Source: Labrenzia sp. OB1 (GTDB lineage Bacteria; Pseudomonadota; Alphaproteobacteria; Rhizobiales; Stappiaceae). From it: a DNA stretch of 64,000 nucleotides. Positions 26,222 through 34,730 of the stretch are shown piece after piece. The translations under genes were made by a program, and so were the position numbers. The notes under the pieces were generated by a model that did not search any database, had not been told where the DNA came from, and saw only the letters and a list, made by a program, of their open reading frames with translations. The number at the start of each line of letters is the position of its first letter. The first letter of the stretch is position 1. Location of the stretch: assembly GCF_001624695.1 (NCBI RefSeq), contig NZ_JSEP01000001.1, positions 1,286-65,285 of the forward strand. The letters run 5' to 3'.

Positions 26222-27058
26222 TCAGAATTTTTCGCCGGCCTCAATCCGGTATTTCTGTCCCTTGTCGATCATGGCGACGAGACGGATGATGCAGCCGTCA
26301 CCGCGGTCCCAGTTCCAAGGGAAGAAGGCAAAGGTGCAGCGCTTGCCGGAGACCGCATCGAGATCGCCGCCAACATTCTCGATTCCGAGAATTCCGTTGG
26401 AAAACAGCTTGTTGTGCACCGGCTCCCACTCCGGGAACGCTTCGTCCCAGGCAACACCGCCGGACCATTCCTTGTATTCGTCGGCCAGGTGCGGCAGCAG
26501 CGGGCCGTTGCGGTGCGGACCGATGGCGGTTGCCAGCGGGTGATCGTTGGCCTGCGTATCGTGGCCGACCACCTTCACACCCTTTTCGACAATCCAGTCA
26601 GCAGCGGAAGGCACCAGGCCCGGGCAGTAGGGGAAATAGTCACCGTCGTCGTAGACCTTGTGCCAGCCGGTGTTGATGATCAGGACGTCGTTCTTTCTGA
26701 TCGCGTGACCGCAGGCCTTTTCCAGGTCGTCCGCAGTGATCTGCTCCCATTTCTTCTTGGGAATGGACACGACAAGACCCGAGCCGAAGAAATGCGGCAG
26801 CGGCACTTCGTCGATGAACGGCGTTCCCTGCACCACATGCGCAGGGGCGTCGATGTGGGTGGTCACATGCATTGTCGTGGTGATCGTCTGGCTCAACACG
26901 CCGGATTTGGCCATGTAGTGCATGCGCTCGATCTGAACGTCGCGGAAATACGGCCAGTTGGGGCACTGGTACCCGAAGCGATGGCTCAGGTTATAGAATT
27001 CCAGTCCCATGTCGTTGTCGGTATTGGCCTGGAATTCGATGCCGCGGATTTCAACCAT
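26222..27058 (-). CDS. Cyclase-family (kynurenine-formamidase-like) hydrolase
   Basis: A 278-residue member of the cyclase family (PF04199). The metal motif reads TTMHVTTHIDAPAHV, equivalent to the HxGTHxDxPxH signature, with a further His in VVGHDTQANDHP. Family members hydrolyse amides or lactone-like bonds (kynurenine formamidase, isatin hydrolase). It is the first gene of the minus-strand block, read away from the IclR regulator. The ATG at 27058 has a GGAGG about ten bases upstream. The substrate is likely what the IclR protein senses or a close precursor; isatin-hydrolase-like activity is one option, not shown. Confidence 0.82.
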   Translation of the reverse strand: MVEIRGIEFQANTDNDMGLEFYNLSHRFGYQCPNWPYFRDVQIERMHYMAKSGVLSQTITTTMHVTTHIDAPAHVVQGTPFIDEVPLPHFFGSGLVVSIPKKKWEQITADDLEKACGHAIRKNDVLIINTGWHKVYDDGDYFPYCPGLVPSAADWIVEKGVKVVGHDTQANDHPLATAIGPHRNGPLLPHLADEYKEWSGGVAWDEAFPEWEPVHNKLFSNGILGIENVGGDLDAVSGKRCTFAFFPWNWDRGDGCIIRLVAMIDKGQKYRIEAGEKF

Positions 27059-27131
27059 TTCGCAATACTCCTCCCTGCACCGCCGAAGCGGTGTTGCATG
27101 CTGATGACAGTGTTTTCTAGTGACAGATATC

Positions 27132-27215
27132 AACGGTACTGTTTCGCATTATGGTACATATGCACCGCATAGCAGTCAATAATTATTTGCTTCTCAGGCC
27201 ATTTGTACCGTATGG
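27132..27215. promoter_or_regulatory. Divergent promoter with repeated GGTAC boxes (probable IclR operator)
   Basis: The 207-base gap between the cyclase and iclR genes is AT-rich. It holds related half-sites: CGGTACTG at 27134-27141, TATGGTACATA at 27150-27160 and, inverted, TTTGTACCGTATGG at 27202-27215. The second and third match at about nine of eleven bases when one is reversed. IclR regulators usually bind inverted repeats in such divergent regions. No reliable -35/-10 boxes were assigned. Confidence 0.45.
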
Positions 27216-27265
27216 TGGGTCAACCCCATCCCTGCGGACCCAAAAAAGAACCGGCCTGTCACATC

Positions 27266-28063
27266 ATGAGCGAAGAAGAAACCACCCCCGGCACAGAGCC
27301 AGACCGAGGCCGTAACGGCATTCAGGTCATTGAACGGGCAGCCAAAATCCTGAGGTCCCTGAAAGAGGACCAATCGGGCATGAGCCTCGGCCAGATCGCC
27401 GAAGCGGTCAGCCTGCCGCGATCGACCGTGCAGCGCATTGTCGGCGCGTTGCAGAAGGAACGGCTGGTGATTTCCGGCGCCAACGGCGGCAAGCTCCGGC
27501 TGGGTCCGGAGCTGAGTGCGCTGGCCGAAGCTGCCCGCTACAACATCGTCGAATGCTGCCGGCTTCATCTTACGGAACTCTCCCAGGCGACGGGAGAAAC
27601 GGCGGATCTTTCCGTGCTGCGCGGACCGGCGATGATCTTTCTCGACCAGGTGCCCGGAACCCACCGGCTGCGCACCGTATCCTCGGTAGGAGAAGCATTT
27701 CCCCTGACGACCACAGCCAACGGCCTCGCCTGCCTTGCCCTGCTTGACGACACCACGGCCCGGGAACTGGCTCTCACGGAATGGAACCGCCAGGGTATCA
27801 AGCGCGACCTGTCCGTGTTCATGGAGACGCTGGCAGAGGTCCGAAAAACCGGCCTGGCCTACGATCTGGATGAACACACCCGCGGCATCTCGGCCATCGG
27901 GTTCGCCTTCCGGGACTGGTCCGGAGACATTCACTCGATCTCCGTTCCCGTACCCTCGACCCGCTTCAGGGAGATCCGCCCCAAAGTGGAAGCGACCCTG
28001 CGGCTGACGGCAAAACATGTCGAGCGCATGATGGAACAGGACCGTCAGGTCACGGCCCCGTAA
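27266..28063 (+). CDS. IclR-family transcriptional regulator
   Basis: A 265-residue regulator with an N-terminal winged helix (about residues 15-75: GMSLGQIAEAVSLPRSTVQR) and a C-terminal IclR effector domain (from about 85, with GEAFPLTTTANGLACLALL and GISAIGFAFRDW). It is divergent from the cyclase operon and probably controls it in response to a pathway metabolite. The start at 27266 gives the usual family length; an ATG at 27212 would add 18 residues and cover an operator-like box. Confidence 0.88.
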   Translation: MSEEETTPGTEPDRGRNGIQVIERAAKILRSLKEDQSGMSLGQIAEAVSLPRSTVQRIVGALQKERLVISGANGGKLRLGPELSALAEAARYNIVECCRLHLTELSQATGETADLSVLRGPAMIFLDQVPGTHRLRTVSSVGEAFPLTTTANGLACLALLDDTTARELALTEWNRQGIKRDLSVFMETLAEVRKTGLAYDLDEHTRGISAIGFAFRDWSGDIHSISVPVPSTRFREIRPKVEATLRLTAKHVERMMEQDRQVTAP

Positions 28064-28082
28064 TGAAGGCCGGAACGGCGCG

Positions 28083-28103
28083 GCCCGGCGGCGACTGCCG
28101 GGC
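28083..28103 (+). terminator. Possible terminator hairpin after iclR
   Basis: A 7-bp GC stem (GCCCGGC, 7-base loop, GCCGGGC) begins 20 bases after the iclR stop. No T-run follows, so an intrinsic terminator is only weakly supported. Confidence 0.3.
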
Positions 28104-28145
28104 ACAGCAGCGACCGTGGAAAGACAGACGGTATCCCCTCTCTAG

Positions 28146-28157
28146 AATATCGATATT
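28146..28157. promoter_or_regulatory. Palindrome AATATCGATATT (probable GntR operator, copy 1)
   Basis: A perfect 12-bp palindrome lies in an AT-rich stretch upstream of gntR. The same 12 bases occur at 34704-34715 in the divergent promoter at the other end of the GntR-associated gene set. Two copies at exactly the expected promoters argue for a shared regulator, most simply the GntR protein at 28411, which would then be autoregulated. Confidence 0.55.
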
Positions 28158-28215
28158 AATTATTGTAAGATAAAAATGTCGTTGTTATGGTTTCGCCATA
28201 AGGAGGATCCATACA

Positions 28216-28293
28216 ATGTCATTCGATCTGAAAACCATCCCGGCTGTCATGGAAGACAGCAGGCGAGGCATCCCTCCCCGCCAACGGTCCTGA
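28216..28293 (+). CDS. 25-residue ORF with strong RBS (leader peptide or gene remnant)
   Basis: An AAGGAGG at 28199-28205 is followed at good spacing by ATG (28216) and a frame that begins MSFDLKTIPAVMEDSR and stops after 25 codons. It lies between the palindrome at 28146 and gntR. It may be the 5' remnant of a deleted gene whose ribosome-binding site survives, or a leader peptide. No homology is recognised. Confidence 0.35.
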   Translation: MSFDLKTIPAVMEDSRRGIPPRQRS

Positions 28294-28410
28294 CTGTGGG
28301 CAACCCAGTTGCAGGACTCCGCGTTTGGGGCTGCCGCTTGCGAACACCGGACCCGGTGAATATGGTGTGCCGAGGCTTCCAGCCTCAGGATTTTTCAGGA
28401 CAATTTCAAA

Positions 28411-29079
28411 ATGGACACAGTCGCCCAGTCATCGATCATCTCGGCCACGCAAACTGCCTATTCCGCGCTTCGCCAGATGATCGTGACCGGGGAACTGCGC
28501 CCGGGCGAGAAACTCAAGATCGAGAATCTCAAGGAACGTCTTGAGACCGGCGCTTCGCCCATTCGCGAAGCGCTGAGCCTTCTGGTTTCGGACCAGCTTG
28601 TCGAGCGGCTCGATCAGCGTGGCTTTCGCGCCGCTCCCGTCAGCCATCAGAATTTCAGCGAGATCCTGATGCTGCGCTGTGCGCTGGAGGACATGGCCCT
28701 CAGACAAAGCATCGCCCATGCCGATGACGCCTGGGAGGAAACCATCGTCCTTGCCCATCACCGCATGGCGAGGGTCGACCCGGCCGACATCCCGGTCTTC
28801 GAGGACCTTCACAAGACCTTTCACATGGCCATGCTCGCGAACTGCGCCTCACCGATCCTGCTGCGCTACTGCAGCCAGCTTTACGACCTGAACGTCCGCT
28901 ACCGGTATCTTGCGGGCCGCTCGCAGAACTACGGCAGCCGTGACGTTCCCGGGGAGCACCGCGAAATCCTGGAAGCCGCGGTGGCGCGCGATGCCGACCT
29001 GGCCTCCAGCCGGCTGCTCAGTCACTACCAGCAGACGGGAGAATTCCTGCGCCAGTTGTCCGAGGTCCCGGGGTCCTAG
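28411..29079 (+). CDS. GntR-family regulator (FadR/FCD subfamily)
   Basis: A 222-residue regulator with an N-terminal winged helix (PGEKLKIENLKERLETGASPIREALSLL split across about residues 30-58) and a C-terminal FCD helical bundle. The bundle has the metal/effector-binding residues in DLHKTFHMAMLANC and the GEHREILEAAVARD His. FCD regulators usually sense organic acids. It converges with the aromatic operon ending at 29204, and the shared palindrome suggests it controls that operon and itself. The ribosome-binding site is weak. Confidence 0.85.
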   Translation: MDTVAQSSIISATQTAYSALRQMIVTGELRPGEKLKIENLKERLETGASPIREALSLLVSDQLVERLDQRGFRAAPVSHQNFSEILMLRCALEDMALRQSIAHADDAWEETIVLAHHRMARVDPADIPVFEDLHKTFHMAMLANCASPILLRYCSQLYDLNVRYRYLAGRSQNYGSRDVPGEHREILEAAVARDADLASSRLLSHYQQTGEFLRQLSEVPGS

Positions 29080-29203
29080 AGTGTTGCGAAGGCCCTGAAA
29101 AAACCGGATTTCCCGCGTTCGTTCCCTGATGAAGATCAGCTCAACTCAAACCATTTGATATTCATTCATGCAGCCGCACACCGGAAAACCGGCAGGACGC
29201 GCG

Positions 29204-30070
29204 TTACGCCCCGACCAGGGTGAAGTCGAAATCGACCTTCGACCATGGTCCCTCGACCTTGCCTGAAAGCGCAAAGCCATCCGGAAAGGTTCCGGCCGGC
29301 TGGGCCTCGTAGTGCATGACCAGATCCTCCCGCACGCCGAAGACCGTATCCTCGTCCAGATAGGGATCGTCATCAGGAAAGACCTCGGTCACGAGGGGAC
29401 GAAAGCCTTCGGCCTTGATGATGAAATGCAGATGCGACGGGCGCCAGGGATGCCGACCGGCGGCATTCAGGATCTGACCGACCGGCCCGTCGGTGGGGAC
29501 CGTGTAGCTGACCGGACGCACGGTGGTGAAGGCGTAGTGGCCGGTTTCGTCCGCGGTCATCAGACCGTGGAAGGACATGATGTCCTGATCCGGGTCCTGG
29601 CTGGAATACAGCCCGTTCGGCGCGGTCTGCCAGATGTCCAGAGTGGCGCCCGGAACCGGTTTGCCGTCAAGGTCCCGCACCCGGCCCTGCACCAGAAGCA
29701 CCTCCCCCTCGAAGTCGCCCTTCATGTCCTCGCCGATGGCAATGGGCGGCGGGTTGGAGACATGGAAGGGTCCGAGCACGCTCGAGTTGGTCGCAACGGG
29801 ATGGGAGTTGATCATGTCGACCAGCGAGGACAGGCCGAGCACGTCCGACAACAGGACGAATTCGTTCCGTTCGGGCGTGGTGATCCGTCCGGCCCACTCC
29901 ACCGCTTCGAGACCGGCACGCCATTCGGCGTGGGTCAGATCCACCTCGCGGACAAATGCATGTAGATGCCGGGCAAAGGCGGTCATCACTTCTCGGAAGC
30001 GCGGATCGGTGTCTTTTCCGAAATAGCCGGCAAAGACCTCAGTGATGTTTTCAGGCGTAACATTTCTCAT
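29204..30070 (-). CDS. Intradiol ring-cleavage dioxygenase (hydroxyquinol/catechol 1,2-dioxygenase family)
   Basis: A 288-residue non-haem Fe(III) dioxygenase that cleaves catechols between the hydroxyls. It has the N-terminal helical dimerisation domain (residues 1-90) and the catalytic beta-sandwich with all four iron ligands visible: Tyr in APNGLYSSQDP, Tyr in RPVSYTVPTDGP, and two His in HPWRPSHLHF. The length and the sequence DGPVGQILNAAGRHPWRP are closest to hydroxyquinol 1,2-dioxygenases, whose product is maleylacetate. No maleylacetate reductase is adjacent, so the substrate may be a different substituted catechol. It is the last gene of the operon starting at 34647. Confidence 0.88.
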   Translation of the reverse strand: MRNVTPENITEVFAGYFGKDTDPRFREVMTAFARHLHAFVREVDLTHAEWRAGLEAVEWAGRITTPERNEFVLLSDVLGLSSLVDMINSHPVATNSSVLGPFHVSNPPPIAIGEDMKGDFEGEVLLVQGRVRDLDGKPVPGATLDIWQTAPNGLYSSQDPDQDIMSFHGLMTADETGHYAFTTVRPVSYTVPTDGPVGQILNAAGRHPWRPSHLHFIIKAEGFRPLVTEVFPDDDPYLDEDTVFGVREDLVMHYEAQPAGTFPDGFALSGKVEGPWSKVDFDFTLVGA

Positions 30071-30080
30071 CGGGCACCTA

Positions 30081-31385
30081 CTACAGCAATACGAGAGTGA
30101 GAGAGGGAAAGGCGATCAGGACGATCAGAACGGCCAGCATGACACCGGCGAAGGGAAGCGCCCCGAGAAAGACATCCTTCAGCGTGATCCGGTCATCGTC
30201 GAGCGTTGCCTTGATGACGAAACACGAAATTCCGAGCGGAGGCGTCAGAAGACCGATCTCGGCGCCGATCACCGTGATGATCCCGAACCAGACGAGGTCC
30301 ATCCCCATCGGCTCGATCAGGGGCAGGAACAGTGGCACCACGATCAGGATGATCGACGAGGTGTCCAGAATCGTGCCCAGGAACAGCATCAGGGCCAGGT
30401 AGAGCGCCATGACCGTAATGAAGCCGAAATCGCCCGCGGTCAGAATGCGGTCCAGTTCGTGCGGCAGACCCGCGAGACCCAGCATTCTGCTGTAGATCGA
30501 CGCGGCGGTGATCAGAAAGAGGATGGCGGCGGTGATATGCCCGGTTTCGATCAGCGTCTCCCACAGACCGCGCCAGGACATCGACCTGCGGACAACCGCG
30601 ATGACAAGCCCGAGAAGCGCACCGGCCGCTCCCGCTTCCACCGGTGTCATCCAGCCGAGGTAAATACCTCCGATGACGGTCACGATCAGCATCACCATGG
30701 GCAGGGTCAGCCTGACGACCTCGACCCAGCCCAGCGGTTTGTAGTCCTCCGCCGGTCTGCCTCCGACAAACCCGGGGGTGAACCGGCCCATGAGGAAGAT
30801 GGCCACAACATAGGCCACCGCGAGCATCAGGCCCGGAATGACACCGGCGATGAACATCTGGCCGACCGACTGTTCCGCGACGAAGGAATAGATGATCAGC
30901 ATCGCCGACGGCGGAATGATCATGCCGAGCACCGACGACCCGGCCACCACTCCAACGGCAAAGCGCGGACTGTAGTCGTATTTCAGCATCTCCGGCACGG
31001 CGACACGGGCGAACACCGAAGCGGAAGCGATCGAACTGCCGGTCACGGCCGCAAAGGCTGCATTCGCGCCGACCGTCGCCATGCCGATGCCGCCGCGAAC
31101 GGATCTGAACGCGGAGCTCATCACGGTATAGATATCGGTTCCGAGCCCCGCCTTCGACACCACCAGTCCCATGAAGGTGAAAAGCGGTACGGTGGCAAAG
31201 GTGTATTCCATCGCGCTTTCGCCGATGGCGATCTTCAGGAGATTCAGCGCGAGGGTGAAATTGTCCCGCATCAACCAGATCGACACGAAGGAGACCGCTG
31301 TCAGGGCAATGGGAATATAGACGCCGAGATAGATCAGAACCACGATGGCTATGACCGATAGCGCGCCGATCTCGATGGGCGTCAT
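30081..31385 (-). CDS. TRAP transporter large permease (DctM type)
   Basis: A 434-residue permease with about 12 hydrophobic spans. It has the family motifs IPPSAMLIIYSF, GANAAFAAVTGSSIASASVF and LTPPLGISCFVIKAT. The ATG at 31385 overlaps the small permease stop by four bases. It lies ten bases before the dioxygenase gene, which suggests uptake of an aromatic or aromatic-derived acid. Confidence 0.92.
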   Translation of the reverse strand: MTPIEIGALSVIAIVVLIYLGVYIPIALTAVSFVSIWLMRDNFTLALNLLKIAIGESAMEYTFATVPLFTFMGLVVSKAGLGTDIYTVMSSAFRSVRGGIGMATVGANAAFAAVTGSSIASASVFARVAVPEMLKYDYSPRFAVGVVAGSSVLGMIIPPSAMLIIYSFVAEQSVGQMFIAGVIPGLMLAVAYVVAIFLMGRFTPGFVGGRPAEDYKPLGWVEVVRLTLPMVMLIVTVIGGIYLGWMTPVEAGAAGALLGLVIAVVRRSMSWRGLWETLIETGHITAAILFLITAASIYSRMLGLAGLPHELDRILTAGDFGFITVMALYLALMLFLGTILDTSSIILIVVPLFLPLIEPMGMDLVWFGIITVIGAEIGLLTPPLGISCFVIKATLDDDRITLKDVFLGALPFAGVMLAVLIVLIAFPSLTLVLL

Positions 31386-31921
31386 GGGGCCTCTTTGTTT
31401 TTGGGCGCAAGCGTCTTGAGGGCGAAGATCACCGCACACAGGATCGAGCTGGCCAGCACCGTGAGCTTGATCGGCCACCAGGGCGCCGTGAAGACCCCCG
31501 GAATTCCGAAATAGTCCTGACTTTCCCACATTTCGAAAAAGAGCGGGAAAGAAGCCACCGCGATCAGCGCCATGACGGCGAAGGACAGCAGATCTTCAAG
31601 CCGCCTTAGGATCCGGGCAACCCGGGGCCGGGTCTGTTCCATAAGGAGGAGAAAACCGTCGGAGCGGGTGAGCTTGCCGGCGCGGATGACGTCAGGAAGC
31701 TGCATGAAGACGATCAGAACCATGGCGAACTGCACCAGTTCTATGGTCCCGTGGAGCGGCTTGTTGGCAAGACTGCGGGCAAGCATGTCGTAGTTCACGA
31801 CGAGAACCAGCAGGAAGACGACAAGCGTTCCCGCCGCATTCGCCCCGAGCGCGATCGTGTTTGCGGTCCGCGTCAGGGCGCGGTGCAGGGAAGGGAGCCA
31901 CCCGGCCCCCCTCCCCTTCAT
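31382..31921 (-). CDS. TRAP transporter small permease (DctQ type)
   Basis: A 179-residue protein with four membrane helices (starting near residues 28, 63, 110 and 145). The start at 31921 follows a GAGAGG site and lies 17 bases after the binding-protein stop. The sequence around RAGKLTRSDGF corresponds to the conserved cytoplasmic loop. Confidence 0.85.
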   Translation of the reverse strand: MKGRGAGWLPSLHRALTRTANTIALGANAAGTLVVFLLVLVVNYDMLARSLANKPLHGTIELVQFAMVLIVFMQLPDVIRAGKLTRSDGFLLLMEQTRPRVARILRRLEDLLSFAVMALIAVASFPLFFEMWESQDYFGIPGVFTAPWWPIKLTVLASSILCAVIFALKTLAPKNKEAP

Positions 31922-31938
31922 CTGTCCAGCCTCTCGGT

Positions 31939-33021
31939 TCAATTGCCGAGCCCCGCGGTCCAGTCCCGCATCGACACGCTGCCGGCCTGCTCGAGCTTCG
32001 CAAGATAGGCGCGCAGCATTTCGGAGCCCGGTTGCTCCTCCGCATCGAGGCCAGCGGCCCATTCGGCGGCGATGTCCGGCATGGAGACAACCCATGCCCG
32101 GCGCTGGTCCTCACTCAACTCGGTGATCGTGCCGCCGGCCGCCGTATAGGCCTCATGGCTTGCCGCAGCCCGGTCCATCGCCAGATCGGCAAGATGGTCC
32201 CGGTAGGCAACAGCAGCTTCCGAGATCGCGGTGCGAACCTCCTCGGGAAGCTTTTCCCAGTAGTCCTTGTTGACGGTCAGGGTCTTGGTGTTCACCGCAC
32301 CGAGATCGACATCCAGCATGTAGGGCGCGACTTCGGAGATCTTGAACGTCGCTGCCGCTTCCGGCCACAGCATGGCGTGGTCCACCAGGCCGGTCTGAAG
32401 CATGTTGTAGAAATCGGTGAGGCCGCCGCGTACGCCGGCAGCGCCCTCGATGCCTTCCACATAACGCAGGTTCATGCCCGCACCGGCGATCTTGGCGCCT
32501 TCCAGATCGGCCAGTTTTTCAACCTTCTCGCGCGAATAGAGCTGATAGGTATCGAGCACAACGCCGGTGGTCAGATAGACCTGGTTCTGGGCATCGAATT
32601 CGGCGCGCATTGCCGGGTATTCCTGCGCGATTTCGTCCACGGCCCGGGCGACCGCCCTGGCGTCGGCCGACACGAAGGGCGTGACTGCCGAAATCGCCTG
32701 GCTGGGCAATTTGGAGGAGTGGAAGATCGTGGTGACAATCCCGATGTCGCCGAGACCCAGCTGGACACCTTCAAGGACACCCTTCGGCTTGACGACCGTT
32801 CCGCCATAGCTTTCGTGCCAGTCGATCTTGTAGTTGCCGGTTTCGGCGAGGCGTTTGTCGACTTCCGGAATGAAGAAATTCGTCAGTTCCTGCACCCACA
32901 TCGCGCGCGCCGGATAGCCGTCAATGACATTGGCGACAATGACTTCCTGCGCCAGAGCCTGTCCGCCCGAAAACAGGCCCACGACAATGCCTGCGGCGGC
33001 ACATTTCAACAGCTGTTTCAT
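31939..33021 (-). CDS. TRAP transporter substrate-binding protein (DctP type)
   Basis: A 360-residue periplasmic receptor with a signal peptide (residues 1-24, ending ALAQ) and the DctP fold. The usual carboxylate-binding Arg region reads LEGAKIAGAGMNLRYVEGIEGA, and GLVDHAMLWPEAAATFK forms the second lobe. A GGAGG lies five bases before the ATG. A 97-base gap separates it from the nitroreductase gene, so a secondary promoter is possible. Confidence 0.88.
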   Translation of the reverse strand: MKQLLKCAAAGIVVGLFSGGQALAQEVIVANVIDGYPARAMWVQELTNFFIPEVDKRLAETGNYKIDWHESYGGTVVKPKGVLEGVQLGLGDIGIVTTIFHSSKLPSQAISAVTPFVSADARAVARAVDEIAQEYPAMRAEFDAQNQVYLTTGVVLDTYQLYSREKVEKLADLEGAKIAGAGMNLRYVEGIEGAAGVRGGLTDFYNMLQTGLVDHAMLWPEAAATFKISEVAPYMLDVDLGAVNTKTLTVNKDYWEKLPEEVRTAISEAAVAYRDHLADLAMDRAAASHEAYTAAGGTITELSEDQRRAWVVSMPDIAAEWAAGLDAEEQPGSEMLRAYLAKLEQAGSVSMRDWTAGLGN

Positions 33022-33118
33022 GTATTCCTCCCATTTGCTTGCGCAACGCGCATCACCGCCACGGACATATGTGCCCGCATCGCGGAGTTCTCCCGGATAC
33101 CGCTCCCACGGCACCCCA

Positions 33119-33769
33119 TCACAGAACGGTACACACCTCCTCGAAGGCGAAGCGCGGCAGTTTCGGAAACAGCGCGCTTTCGTCGGCGTAGCCGATGTTG
33201 CACAGAAAGTTCGATTTCCACCCGCTGTCCGCCAGGAACTCGGCATCCACGATCTCGTTGGAAAACCCGGACATGCCGCCGACGTCGAGCCCCAGGGCAC
33301 GGGCGGCGATCATGAAATAGGCTCCCTGCAGCGTCGAATTGCGAAACGCCGTAGCCTCGCAATGCTCGGGCTTGCCTTCGAAAAAGGGGCGCCGATCCTC
33401 ATGCGGAAAGAGAAACGGCAGCTGGGTCCAGAATTGCGGGTCATAGGCGATGATCGCCGTGACCGGCGCCGACATCATCTTGTCGATGTTCTTGGCCTTG
33501 AGGGCCTTCGCCAGCCGCTTCTTTGCATCGGCTTCCCGCACGAAAACGAACCGGGCGGGGCAGGTGTTCATGCTTGTGGGGCCGGCGATGGTGATCTCGT
33601 AGATCTTGCGAAGGAGCTCGTCCGGCACCGGACGGTCGGTCCAGGCATAATGCGAGCGCGCCTCGCGCAGGATCAGGTCGATCGACAGCTCGTCCAGCGA
33701 AGCCCTGGCCGTGCGCAGGGTACGCACCTCGGCCTGGGCAGTTGCACGCTTGTGGTCCATCCCGGTCAT
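33119..33769 (-). CDS. Nitroreductase-family flavoprotein (RutE/HadB-like)
   Basis: A 216-residue FMN-dependent oxidoreductase. The motif GPTSMNTCPARFVFVREADAK, the FMN-binding start, and MSAPVTAIIAYDPQFW resemble the RutE/HadB subfamily, which reduces malonic semialdehyde-like compounds. Others in the family reduce nitro groups or enoates. The start overlaps the FAH gene stop by four bases. In this operon it may reduce a ring-cleavage product in place of a maleylacetate reductase; that is inference. Confidence 0.82.
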   Translation of the reverse strand: MTGMDHKRATAQAEVRTLRTARASLDELSIDLILREARSHYAWTDRPVPDELLRKIYEITIAGPTSMNTCPARFVFVREADAKKRLAKALKAKNIDKMMSAPVTAIIAYDPQFWTQLPFLFPHEDRRPFFEGKPEHCEATAFRNSTLQGAYFMIAARALGLDVGGMSGFSNEIVDAEFLADSGWKSNFLCNIGYADESALFPKLPRFAFEEVCTVL

Positions 33770-34647
33770 TGGGCCGCCTGCGCCTTCAGGTCGGCTTCAT
33801 CGACGATGGGACTGCTGCAGATGCCTATGCCCTCGATCTCCACCTCCACCGTCTCACCCGGACGAAGCCAGCGCGGATCTGGCTTCCTGGCGTGACCAAC
33901 GCCCGGCGGCGTGCCGAGAGCAATGAGGTCACCAGGTTCCAGTGTCGTGAACTCGGACATGATGACGATGGTCTGCGCCACCGACCAGATCATGTTGCTG
34001 GTGTTCGAACTCTGCAGCACTTCCGAGCCGACCCGGCTCTCGATCTTCAGGTTCCGGGCTCCTTCGGGAAGGTCCTCCGGCGTGACGACCACCGGACCGA
34101 TGGCCCCGGTCCCGTCGAAGTTCTTTCCCGGCATCCACTGATGGGTCTTGCGCTGGAAATCACGCACCGACCCATCGTTGAAAACAGTGTAGCCAAAGAC
34201 ATGGGAAAGGGCATTTTCTTCCCGGATATGACGGCCGCCCTTGCCGACGATCAGCATCAGTTCGGCTTCATAGTCCAGTTTCTCGGAGCAGCTCGGGCGG
34301 ATCATCGGTTCGCCCGCCGCCATGATCGATTGACGCGTGCGCATGAACATCGCGGGATAATCGGGCACCTCGTAGCCGCCTTCGCGGATGTGTTCGATGT
34401 AGTTCAGGCCGAGACACAGGATCTTGCCGGGCGCGTCCAGCGGCAGCGCCGGAACGAGTTCCGAAACCGCCACACCGGCTCCCTCCCCGGCAAACGCATC
34501 CGCCTTGTGCACAAGCTCTTGCGAGGCGACCAGCCCGGACAGGTCCGGCCCGATGCCGGGAATGGCTTCCGTCAGGTTGAACGCACGGTCTCCCACGATC
34601 TTGAAAACGGAACTTGAACCGTTCGAAGCAGCGACCAGAAATTTCAT
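33766..34647 (-). CDS. Fumarylacetoacetate hydrolase (FAH) family protein
   Basis: A 293-residue protein with an N-terminal about 70-residue cap and a C-terminal FAH domain. Visible elements include ILCLGLNYIEHIRE (mobile loop), LDYEAELMLIVGKGG with acidic metal ligands, and GYTVFNDGSVRDFQ with the metal Asp. Family members hydrolyse or decarboxylate acylpyruvates or hydrate 2-oxo-pent-4-enoates, all common after aromatic ring cleavage. It is the first gene of the GntR-linked operon. The start at 34647 has GGAAGGG six bases upstream; an ATG two codons earlier is possible. Confidence 0.87.
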   Translation of the reverse strand: MKFLVAASNGSSSVFKIVGDRAFNLTEAIPGIGPDLSGLVASQELVHKADAFAGEGAGVAVSELVPALPLDAPGKILCLGLNYIEHIREGGYEVPDYPAMFMRTRQSIMAAGEPMIRPSCSEKLDYEAELMLIVGKGGRHIREENALSHVFGYTVFNDGSVRDFQRKTHQWMPGKNFDGTGAIGPVVVTPEDLPEGARNLKIESRVGSEVLQSSNTSNMIWSVAQTIVIMSEFTTLEPGDLIALGTPPGVGHARKPDPRWLRPGETVEVEIEGIGICSSPIVDEADLKAQAAQ

Positions 34648-34679
34648 ATGCATCCCTTCCCGATTTTCTCTTCTTTTGC

Positions 34680-34715
34680 CGATAAAATTATCGTATGTCA
34701 AATAATATCGATATT
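34680..34715. promoter_or_regulatory. Divergent promoter: palindrome CGATAAAATTATCG plus AATATCGATATT (copy 2)
   Basis: The 83-base gap between the FAH and YciI-like genes carries a perfect 14-bp palindrome (34680-34693). Ten bases later comes the same AATATCGATATT (34704-34715) seen upstream of gntR. Together they could form a double operator controlling both directions. Confidence 0.55.
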
Positions 34716-34730
34716 TTTGGAGGCAATGTG

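Larger units (their letters stand above)
28064..28410. other. Intergenic region between iclR and gntR
   Basis: These 347 bases hold a GC hairpin just after iclR (28083-28103), a 12-bp palindrome (28146-28157), and a 25-codon reading frame with a strong ribosome-binding site (28216-28293). After 28294 nothing further is recognised. The composition is AT-rich from 28146 to 28200, as expected for a promoter. Confidence 0.5.
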
